Source of the DNA: Kribbella pratensis
Lineage (GTDB): Bacteria; Actinomycetota; Actinomycetes; Propionibacteriales; Kribbellaceae
DNA length: 64,000 nucleotides
NCBI RefSeq assembly: GCF_004366075.1
Contig: NZ_SODU01000002.1
Coordinates: 558,001 to 622,000, forward strand
Reading direction: 5' to 3'
The position numbers and the translations under genes are program-made. Position 1 is the first letter of the stretch; each line of letters begins with the position of its first letter. The notes beneath the pieces were generated by a model that worked only from the letters and a program-made list of their open reading frames with translations, was not told the DNA's origin and did no database searches. Shown piece after piece: positions 7,935-14,676 of this stretch.

Positions 7935-9230
7935 CTACCGGGGGTAGGTCTGCATCGGGGTCCGGGTAAAGGTCTCGATCTCCTCCTGGAGCTCCCGCGC
8001 GTCGTCGGCGCGACCGGACTGCCGCAGGGCCTGGTGGACCCGGCGGGCCGAGTGCACCACGCCGTTGATCCGGCGCTCGGTCGGCAGCGTCAGCACCGGG
8101 GCCAGCGCATCCGCCGCACCGTCCAGCTCACCGCTCGCGATCCGGGTGATCGCCATCGCGGCGTGGCTGCCGGCGGCGTCGCCGAAGGCCCACTCCGGGT
8201 GGTTCTCGTCGGTGTACGCGTCGACGGCCTGGCTCGAGTACCGCTGGGCCTGCTCGACCTCACCGGGCAGCTGGGCGAGCGCGTCGGCGGCGTAGTACAG
8301 CTGGCGGTTGCGGCCGAACGTGCACAGGCCGCCCATGTCGTCCAGGTCGTCGTTGTGGACCGAGTTCCATGCCTCTTCGGCGCGCTCCAAGGCGGCCCGG
8401 GTGGCCTCCGGGTTGCCGAGCGCGGCCCAGGCACGGGCCTCGCTGACCGGGAGCCAGACGCTGGTGGTGCTGTTGGCCTGCTCGGCGTACCCGGCCCCGA
8501 GCTGCGCGTACCGCACCGAGTCGTGCGGGTTGCCGGCCCAGTAGGAGACCAGGGACTGCAGGCCGCGCACCCAGGCGCGCAGGCCGTGGTGGTCGGCGTT
8601 GTCGGCGCACATGAACGCGGTCCGCGCCTGGGTCAGCGCGGCGTGCGGGTTGCCGAGGTCGTGGGAGGCCTTGGCGAGCAGCCCGCCGGTGACGCCGGCC
8701 AGGAAGTACAGCTGGCGGTGGTGGTCCGGGCGCTGGCGGCTCTCCAGCAGACCGAACACCAGGTCCTGCGTCTCGACCAGTTGGCCGAGGATCTCCGGGA
8801 GTGGACGCTGGGGGTACGCCTGGGCGGCGTGGCGTACGTCGTCGTACACCTGTTCCATGGCCTCGCTTCCGAGACCGGACTGGGCCGCGAGGGCAAACGC
8901 CCTCGCGCGGCTGGCAGCCATGTCGAGAACCTCCATCTCATTACCTGTCGTGATCCGTCCACTCGCGGCAGGTGCCGGCACCACCTGGGCGGCCTGTTCC
9001 GGCACGTACGGCGCGAGGAGTTCCTCGACCGGTTTGCCGAACAGGCGTTGCAGGGTGCGCCGGGTCTGAGGAGTGGTCCCCGCGCGCTCGCCCGATGCGA
9101 GGCGACGCAGGTGCCGCTCGGTGATGGTTCCACCCAGCTCGACGAACTCGGCGACGATCTCGGAGTAGGTCTGGTTCCGGCGCTGGATCAGGTGCGCCAG
9201 GACCGTCTTTGGCGCATACCTACTCGCCAT
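7935..9230 (-). CDS. XRE-like regulator with TPR sensor domain
   Basis: A 431-residue protein whose first 70 residues form a helix-turn-helix (TITERHLRRLASGERAG is the recognition part) and whose remaining length is a series of TPR-like helical pairs (for example AKASHDLGNPHAALTQARTA and SEARAWAALGNPEATRAAL). This architecture occurs in actinomycete developmental and antibiotic regulators such as NsdA, which bind a ligand or peptide through the TPRs. It is divergent from a leader peptide and a tiny conserved-looking protein, with 156 bp in between that contain several GGTCCGG copies which could be its binding sites. Confidence 0.8.
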   Translation of the reverse strand: MASRYAPKTVLAHLIQRRNQTYSEIVAEFVELGGTITERHLRRLASGERAGTTPQTRRTLQRLFGKPVEELLAPYVPEQAAQVVPAPAASGRITTGNEMEVLDMAASRARAFALAAQSGLGSEAMEQVYDDVRHAAQAYPQRPLPEILGQLVETQDLVFGLLESRQRPDHHRQLYFLAGVTGGLLAKASHDLGNPHAALTQARTAFMCADNADHHGLRAWVRGLQSLVSYWAGNPHDSVRYAQLGAGYAEQANSTTSVWLPVSEARAWAALGNPEATRAALERAEEAWNSVHNDDLDDMGGLCTFGRNRQLYYAADALAQLPGEVEQAQRYSSQAVDAYTDENHPEWAFGDAAGSHAAMAITRIASGELDGAADALAPVLTLPTERRINGVVHSARRVHQALRQSGRADDARELQEEIETFTRTPMQTYPR

Positions 9231-9386
9231 CGTTCCTCCCGTTCACGTCAGTCAGACGTTGTCTCGACTTGTGCCCCACGACAAGGTGCTGTCCCCCAGA
9301 TGTCCGCGAGAGGACCGGAAGAGGTCCGGCAAAGGTCCGGTCCAGGTCCTAGAGCGGTCACGTTGGGCTCGTGCACCATTACTGCC

Positions 9387-9437
9387 ATGACAACCAGTAA
9401 GTCCAACTGGTTGCAAGGCCTGAGAGTTACGGGGTGA
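9387..9437 (+). CDS. Possible 16-residue leader peptide
   Basis: ATG at 9387 opens a 16-codon frame (MTTSKSNWLQGLRVTG) that stops 6 nt before the GTG of the next gene; the TGA of the peptide sits within the ribosome binding region of that gene. It could couple or attenuate translation downstream. No Shine-Dalgarno sequence precedes it, so it would have to be leaderless. Evidence is positional only. Confidence 0.35.
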   Translation: MTTSKSNWLQGLRVTG

Positions 9438-9443
9438 GAGGTT

Positions 9444-9632
9444 GTGACCATCGCGGAAATGACGTCGAGACAGCACCGGCGCCGAGTCCGGGTCTGGTTC
9501 GGCGAGCACGTGATCGCGCAGTACGTCGCGGAGGCGCCGCTCGCGGCCCGCTACGAACAAGCGATGCGGCGCCGTTTCGCCGGTCTCAAGGTCACCAACG
9601 ACCTGCTCGGCCCGCTCGACTCGAACGACTGA
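9444..9632 (+). CDS. Small basic protein of unknown function paired with the XRE regulator
   Basis: A 62-residue protein beginning at GTG with GAGAGG 4 nt before it. The N-terminal third is basic (RQHRRRVRVWFGEHVIAQY) and the rest is helical with a second basic patch (YEQAMRRRFAGLK). I have the impression that similar proteins accompany XRE regulators in other actinomycetes, but I cannot name the family. It is divergent from the XRE-TPR gene and is directly followed by a long run of RNA hairpins, so it may share a transcript with that structure. Confidence 0.65.
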   Translation: MTIAEMTSRQHRRRVRVWFGEHVIAQYVAEAPLAARYEQAMRRRFAGLKVTNDLLGPLDSND

Positions 9633-9647
9633 AACACCTGATCGCTT

Positions 9648-10008
9648 CCGGGTCCTCCTCAGACCCGGTCGGCTGCTCCCTGGAGTCTCCTCACGTCCAG
9701 GGGCAGTGCTTGGAAGGTCCGGAGCACTCCTCAGTTCCGGACGAAACCCGAGGTGCGGTCCGGAGCACTCCTCAGCTCCGGACCGCACCGCCCTCCCGAC
9801 CCGGCTGGGCTTGGCGGTTGAGTCCCTGTGTCGCCGCCGCCCAGCCGTTCCAACCCACCTCCTGGCCGACACCTCGGGCCAGGCAGGGCCGAGTGTCCTG
9901 GGCGGTAGGACACCGGAGGCTCCCGACACCTCACCGGGAACCTCCCCCTTGAGGTGGCTGGCTCCGAGTGTGACCGCCGCGCCTGGGCGGTCACACTCGG
10001 AGCCTTTT
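9648..10008 (+). ncRNA. Candidate multi-hairpin RNA with repeated CUCCUCA loops and intrinsic terminator
   Basis: Eight consecutive hairpins precede a strong terminator. H1: arms 9648-9654/9662-9668, loop exactly CTCCTCA. H2: 9678-9684/9696-9702, loop GTCTCCTCACG. H3: 9717-9723/9736-9742, with loop CACTCCTCAG inside a G-T pair. H4: 14-bp perfect arms 9752-9765/9776-9789, loop CACTCCTCAG. H5: 9802-9810/9839-9847 with inner stem 9813-9817/9834-9838. H6: 9861-9867/9877-9883, loop GACACCTCG. H7: 9893-9899/9907-9913. H8: 9915-9925/9935-9945 with one mismatch, loop ACACCTCAC. Arm sequences differ while the loops stay the same, as selection on an exposed loop would give. The loops resemble the anti-Shine-Dalgarno end of 16S rRNA. 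It may be a separate sRNA or the 3' UTR of the 62-residue gene. Confidence 0.6.
9960..10008 (+). terminator. Strong intrinsic terminator
   Basis: A perfect 19-bp inverted repeat (9960-9978 and 9986-10004) with 7-nt loop GCGCCTG is followed by TTTT and ends the hairpin-rich tract. The T run is on the plus-strand side, so it terminates rightward transcription; the stem alone may also help leftward transcripts of the NUDIX gene. Confidence 0.9.
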
Positions 10009-10021
10009 CACGCCAGGTTGG

Positions 10022-11023
10022 TCACCGGGTGATGACGTAGACGGCGAAGGGGGCGTCTGGTTGTACGTCGGGGGCGTCGGCGGACCAGCCTTCTGCGCGG
10101 ATCTCGCCGGCGTACTGCATTCCGAGGCGCCTCATCACGGCCTGGGATGCGGAGTTGACCTGTTCCGTGAACGCGATCACGGATGCAGCGTCCAGGGTGT
10201 TGAAGGCGTAGTCCAGGCCCGCACGGCCGATTTCCGTGGCGAGGCCGCGGCCGCGGGCGGACTCGACGAGGGCCCAGCCGAGTTCGAGGCCCGTCCACTC
10301 GGGTCCTACCAGCGCGGCGATGGCCTCGGCGGTCGGCGTACCGGCGGGCATCCGGGACATTCCGCCCCGCCCGGCGAGCTCGCCACTCGACCGCTCGTAC
10401 GCGATCCACTTGCCCACCGAGTCGCGATCCCAGCCCTCCTGCTGTTGGACGGCTCGCGCTGCTGCTTCCTCCGGTGACCACGACCCGTCGTACCACCTGG
10501 CCACCCACGGGTCCGCGTACAGCCGCACCAGGTCCGCTCCATGTCCGGGCAGGACACCGTTCGGACCAGTGATCGGCTCCAACCGGAGGCGGTCCGTGAA
10601 CCGCGTCCGGACCACATGCGCCACCAGGTCGCGCAGCCGCCGGTCGCCATCGGTCCGGTTCACCATCAGCAGGTCGAGGTCACCCGGTCCGGCCCACGCG
10701 GACGCGTCGTGCTTGCCGGCCTCGAGACGCGGCCGGCTGAGGTCCCCGTCGACGGTGACGAGGTAGTCGACCTCCCGCCGTACCCGGCCCTCCCACTCCC
10801 ATTCCCAGTCCGCGACGGTCCTGACGATGTCGCGGACCTTCCAGCCGGTCTCCTCCTCGACCTCCCGCGCCAGCGCCTCCTCAGGCGTCTCCCCTGCCTC
10901 GAGATGCCCACCGACGATGTCCCAGATGCCCGGCAACAACCGCCGCCCCGCCGTACGCCGCTGCAAATAAACGCGATGTTCGGCGTCCCGGATCAATGCC
11001 CCAACACAGTCGACCGCACGCAT
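10022..11023 (-). CDS. NUDIX hydrolase - GNAT acetyltransferase fusion
   Basis: A 333-residue two-domain protein. Residues 1-135 are a NUDIX hydrolase with an intact box from GHLEAGE through REVEEETGW (G-x5-E-x7-REUxEExGU), preceded by the strand VYLQRRTAG. Residues 160-333 are a GNAT domain with SARGRGLATEIGRAGLDYAF as acetyl-CoA loop and the NSASQAVMRRLGM tail motif. NUDIX enzymes hydrolyse nucleoside diphosphate derivatives; the acetyltransferase substrate is unknown. The fusion suggests two steps on one metabolite or simple housekeeping coupling. It is 9 bp from the TolB-like gene on the same strand. Confidence 0.88.
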   Translation of the reverse strand: MRAVDCVGALIRDAEHRVYLQRRTAGRRLLPGIWDIVGGHLEAGETPEEALAREVEEETGWKVRDIVRTVADWEWEWEGRVRREVDYLVTVDGDLSRPRLEAGKHDASAWAGPGDLDLLMVNRTDGDRRLRDLVAHVVRTRFTDRLRLEPITGPNGVLPGHGADLVRLYADPWVARWYDGSWSPEEAAARAVQQQEGWDRDSVGKWIAYERSSGELAGRGGMSRMPAGTPTAEAIAALVGPEWTGLELGWALVESARGRGLATEIGRAGLDYAFNTLDAASVIAFTEQVNSASQAVMRRLGMQYAGEIRAEGWSADAPDVQPDAPFAVYVITR

Positions 11024-11032
11024 GCCACCAAC

Positions 11033-11944
11033 CTAGTGGGATCCCCAGTCGATGTAGCGCGGTGCTGTCGGCAGCGACAGGATGTGGTGCGGGTGGCCAC
11101 CGTGCGCGCGGAGCTTGTTCAGGGCGAACGTCCCGTGATCCTCGAGGCGGTAGGCGATCCAACGTCCATCGGGTGAGTACGAGCCGGTCAGCGCGTTGAC
11201 CGCACCGCCGCTGAAGCGGGTCAACATCCGCAGCCCGGAGCCGTCCGGGCGGATCGTCGCCACGTTGGCCGACGTACCGGCCGGCTGATGGTCGGCATGC
11301 GTGATGATCGCGATCCGCGAACCGTCCGGGGCCCAGTCGTGCTTGACGCCGACATCGAGCGAGTACGACGTCAACTGCCGCAGACCGGACCCGTCGACGC
11401 GCATCCGGAACAGCGCCTGTTCGACCGCGTCGACCCTGGCCCGGACGAACGTGATGTACCTGCCGTCGGGCGACACGTTCGCGTCGGTGTCGTGGCCGGT
11501 GTCCGGGAGGGGGTTCACCGTCAGTTGCCGGCGTCCGGTGCCGTCGGTTCGCATGATGGCGATCCCGACCTCCGAGTCGAATACGATCCGGTGACCGTCG
11601 GCGGTGAATGCCGGGTTGCCCTGGAATCCGGTCGGGGTCAGGTCGTGCGCGCCGGAACCGTCCCGGTTCATCACCACGATCCCGGCATGGGTCTCGTCGC
11701 TGAGCTCGAACACGAGCCGCTTGCCGTCCGGCGACCAGTCCGCGTTCACGGCCTCGCCTGCCACCGAGGTGAGCTGGCGTAGGCCGCTGCCGTCCTGACG
11801 CACCGTGAACAGTTGCACCCCGGCGCCCGTGTCCGCGGAGTACACGATCCGGCCGTTGTCACCAGGAGTGGTCGCCTGCGCGGGTACAGCAGGGATCGCC
11901 AGTAAGGCTGCCAACGGCAACCAGAGCAGTCGTCGAATGTTCAT
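11033..11944 (-). CDS. Secreted TolB-like beta-propeller protein
   Basis: A 303-residue protein with a Sec signal peptide (MNIRRLLWLPLAALLAIPA, cleavage likely after AQA near residue 24). The mature part is a set of about five to six PD40/WD40-like blades, each marked by a WSPDGKRLVF, VSPDGRYITF or YSPDGRWIAY strand and an R-x-DGSGLRQLT turn. It has the propeller of TolB but not its N-terminal domain, so it is probably a stand-alone extracytoplasmic protein-binding propeller. Partner and function are unknown. It is divergent from the LuxR gene. Confidence 0.83.
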   Translation of the reverse strand: MNIRRLLWLPLAALLAIPAVPAQATTPGDNGRIVYSADTGAGVQLFTVRQDGSGLRQLTSVAGEAVNADWSPDGKRLVFELSDETHAGIVVMNRDGSGAHDLTPTGFQGNPAFTADGHRIVFDSEVGIAIMRTDGTGRRQLTVNPLPDTGHDTDANVSPDGRYITFVRARVDAVEQALFRMRVDGSGLRQLTSYSLDVGVKHDWAPDGSRIAIITHADHQPAGTSANVATIRPDGSGLRMLTRFSGGAVNALTGSYSPDGRWIAYRLEDHGTFALNKLRAHGGHPHHILSLPTAPRYIDWGSH

Positions 11945-12041
11945 GAGTCCCCCTCTGTCGACTATCCGCAGTCTCCGGGACCGCCGCGGCGACCTGCACT
12001 CCCCACTTCTCGGGATGCCGTCCGGGTGTCACGATGAGCAG

Positions 12042-13061
12042 ATGGGGGATAGGGTCCGCGCTGCCAGGCGGACGATCCTGGCGAGCGCGCGGGACGAGTC
12101 GCGCGGCCTGCCGTTCGCGGACGGGGTGATGCGGGCCGTCAATCAAGCGGTCGGATTCGACGGGTACTGCCTGTTCGCCGTCGATCCGGTCACCGGCCTG
12201 CGCTGCGCGATGTACGCCGAGCACGGACTCGTCGTACCGACCGAACGCCTGGTCTTCAACGAGACCGTCGAACGGGACTTCAACCGGTACGCCGAGCTGA
12301 TCCGCCGTCCCGGTCATGCCGGAGTACTCGCGATGCACACGACACCGGAGCCGCCGAGTCCTCGGCTGCACGAGATCCTGCGCCCGCTGGGGTACCAGTC
12401 CGAGCTTCGGCTGGCTCTGGTCGACGATGGCCGGTATTGGGGCGCGCTGTCGCTGTTCCGCGACGACCGGTGGCAGCCGTTCTCCGACGCGGAGGCGGAG
12501 ACAGCGGCCGAGCTGGTCGGTCCGCTCGCGACAGCGCTCCGCCGCCATCAGGTACGACGTACTGACAGCCGGCAGGCCACGCGATCAGCCGGCATCGTCT
12601 TGGTGGGTCGCGAGGGCCGCTTCCTCACCGTGAGCCAGGAGGCGCAGACCTGGCTGGGTGATCTGACGTCTGAGGGCGTCATCGTGGAGGACGTGAGCCG
12701 GGTGGTGCATGAGGTAGCTCGAGCGGCCGCGGCGGGTCGTCGCGACGCGCTGTGTCGAGCTCGCACCACGGATGGCCGCTGGTTGGTGATCAGCGGGAGC
12801 CGAACGCCTGTGGAGCCGGTCGCTGTGACAGTCGTCGTTCAGCCCGCAGACACCGGCCAGGTGATACCAGCCTTCGCAGCATGGAGTGGGCTGTCCCACC
12901 GCGAGTCCGAAGTACTGGGTCTTGCTACGACCGGTCTTGCGGCGAAGCAGATCGCGCGGCGGCTCGGCCTGTCCGTCTTGACCGTCAACGATCACCTCGG
13001 CTCGACCTACCGCAAGACCGGCGTCAGCGGTCGTGACGAACTGCTGGCGCTGATGAGCTGA
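12042..13061 (+). CDS. GAF-type sensor with LuxR C-terminal DNA-binding domain
   Basis: A 339-residue regulator. Residues 20-165 look like a GAF domain (DGYCLFAVDPVTGL, LRLALVDDGRYWGALSLFRD), residues 175-265 like a PAS-type module, and the C-terminal 60 residues are a LuxR/NarL helix-turn-helix (LSHRESEVLGLATTGLAAKQ then IARRLGLSVLTVNDHLGSTY). Such proteins bind a small ligand and act on nearby genes. Start choice is uncertain: the ATG at 12042 has only a weak GAGCAG before it. It is convergent with the MFS gene 1 bp away, while the TolB-like gene is divergent. Confidence 0.82.
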   Translation: MGDRVRAARRTILASARDESRGLPFADGVMRAVNQAVGFDGYCLFAVDPVTGLRCAMYAEHGLVVPTERLVFNETVERDFNRYAELIRRPGHAGVLAMHTTPEPPSPRLHEILRPLGYQSELRLALVDDGRYWGALSLFRDDRWQPFSDAEAETAAELVGPLATALRRHQVRRTDSRQATRSAGIVLVGREGRFLTVSQEAQTWLGDLTSEGVIVEDVSRVVHEVARAAAAGRRDALCRARTTDGRWLVISGSRTPVEPVAVTVVVQPADTGQVIPAFAAWSGLSHRESEVLGLATTGLAAKQIARRLGLSVLTVNDHLGSTYRKTGVSGRDELLALMS

Positions 13062-13062
13062 G

Positions 13063-14511
13063 CTAGCGGGGTGGGCGTTCGGTGATTCGGTTGGGCATGA
13101 AGAGGACGGCTACTACGAGGAGGAGGGCGGCTGCGGCGGCGCCGTAGTAGACGTCGTGGATCGCGGGGGCCAGGACGCCGGCGGGTACCTTCTCCAGGTC
13201 CGCGTGGTCGTCTCCCAGGCGGGCGGCGACGACGCCGTTCGCCACTGCGCCGAAGACCGCGACCCCGACCGCGCTGCCGACCGAGCGGGCGAACATGTTC
13301 GCACCGGTCACCACACCGCGCGTCTGCCATTCGACGGACGACTGCGCCGCCACGACCGACGGTGATGCGGAGAACCCGAGACCGATGCCGATGATGAAGC
13401 AGGCCGCGGCGAGGTGCAATACGGCGCTGGTGGCGCTGACCGTGAGCAGGACACCGGATCCGAGGACGACGATGAGGGCGCCCATCGACATCGTCGTACG
13501 GAAGCCGACGCGCAGGTAGATCCGCCCGGCGAGCGACGCCGCGATCGGCCAGCCGAGGGTCATCGCGGCGAGCGTGAACCCGGCGACGAGGGCCGACGTA
13601 CCGAGGACGCTCTGGGCGAACAGCGGCACGTACGTCGAGAGCCCGATCATCAGCAACCCGATCAGGAGCGCGGCCGAGTTGGCCGAGTTCAGGACCCGAT
13701 GGCCGAGCACCCACAGCGGCAGGATCGGCTCGGCCGCGCGCCGCTCGACCAGCACGAACGCGGTCAGCAGTACGACGGCCGCGGCCAGGATCACGATGCT
13801 CGTCGGGGAGTCCCAGGCCCACATCACGCCGCCCTCGAGCAACCCGAGCAGCAGCAGCGAACCGCCGACCGAGAGCAGGATCGCGCCGGCGTAGTCGATC
13901 CGGTGGCTGGTCTTGTCCGCCACCTGCTCGTCGAACCGGCGGACCAGCACCCAGGCGGCCGCCATCCCGAGCGGGATGTTCACGAAGAAGATCCACCGCC
14001 AGGAGATGAAGTCCGAGAACACGCCGCCGAGCGTCGGTCCGACGAACGACGAGATCCCCCAGACGCTGGCGATGTAGCCCTGCACCTTGGCCCGCTCCGC
14101 GACCGTGTAGATGTCGCCGACGATCGTCATCCCGATCGGCTGGATCGCACCGGCGCCGAGCCCCTGGATCAGCCGGAACGCGATCAGCGCCGGCATGCTC
14201 CAGGCGAACCCGCACAGCACCGACCCGAGCAGGAACAGTCCGACGCCGAGCAGCATGATCGGCTTCCGGCCGCGCTGGTCCGCGAGCTTGCCGTAGATCG
14301 GCACCGACACGGCCTGCGCGAGCAGGTAGATCGAGAACAGCCAGGGGAACTGGGTGAAGCCGCCGAGGTCGGCGACGATGGACGGTACGGCGGTGGCGAG
14401 GATCGTCGCGTCGATCGCGACCAGCCCGACGCTCAGCATCACCGCGAGCAGAATCGGGCCCCGCTCCGACCGAAGCCCCACGCCCGTCCGGTCGATCCGC
14501 TCCGTAGTCAT
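13063..14511 (-). CDS. DHA2-family (14-TM) MFS drug transporter
   Basis: A 482-residue membrane protein of the EmrB/QacA type. Motif A appears as YGKLADQRGRKPIMLLG after TM2, and the family motif RLIQGLGAGAIQPIG lies in the TM4 region; TM5 carries the antiporter motif C (WGISSFVGPTLGGVFSD). Fourteen hydrophobic helices can be counted. It should export a drug or toxic metabolite by proton antiport. The ATG at 14511 was chosen; a TTG 12 nt upstream is also in frame. No TetR/MarR repressor is adjacent; the convergent LuxR gene could be the regulator. Confidence 0.9.
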   Translation of the reverse strand: MTTERIDRTGVGLRSERGPILLAVMLSVGLVAIDATILATAVPSIVADLGGFTQFPWLFSIYLLAQAVSVPIYGKLADQRGRKPIMLLGVGLFLLGSVLCGFAWSMPALIAFRLIQGLGAGAIQPIGMTIVGDIYTVAERAKVQGYIASVWGISSFVGPTLGGVFSDFISWRWIFFVNIPLGMAAAWVLVRRFDEQVADKTSHRIDYAGAILLSVGGSLLLLGLLEGGVMWAWDSPTSIVILAAAVVLLTAFVLVERRAAEPILPLWVLGHRVLNSANSAALLIGLLMIGLSTYVPLFAQSVLGTSALVAGFTLAAMTLGWPIAASLAGRIYLRVGFRTTMSMGALIVVLGSGVLLTVSATSAVLHLAAACFIIGIGLGFSASPSVVAAQSSVEWQTRGVVTGANMFARSVGSAVGVAVFGAVANGVVAARLGDDHADLEKVPAGVLAPAIHDVYYGAAAAALLLVVAVLFMPNRITERPPR

Positions 14512-14676
14512 ATCACCAACCAATGTATGTGAACCGGCAACTCTTCCCCACTCTCAGCCCGCCCACCGGACGGTCCCCTGGGTACGACGAAGCAGGACGC
14601 CCCAGTGCAAGCGGAGTACGACGCGCCCTGGGTCGGGACGGTGGGCTCACGGGCCGTTACGCTCCGAGGGGTGAGG

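Noticed and set aside
7401..9437. A very long open frame on the plus strand opposite the GNAT and XRE-TPR genes
   Set aside because: It has no domain signature, an Arg/Gly-rich composition typical of antisense frames in GC-rich DNA, and both genes opposite it are clearly real. Only its last 17 codons are considered, as a separate peptide.
13414..14532. Long plus-strand frame opposite the DHA2 transporter
   Set aside because: Its composition is almost only Arg, Asp, Glu, Pro and Gln, the mirror of TM codons on the other strand; no ribosome site.
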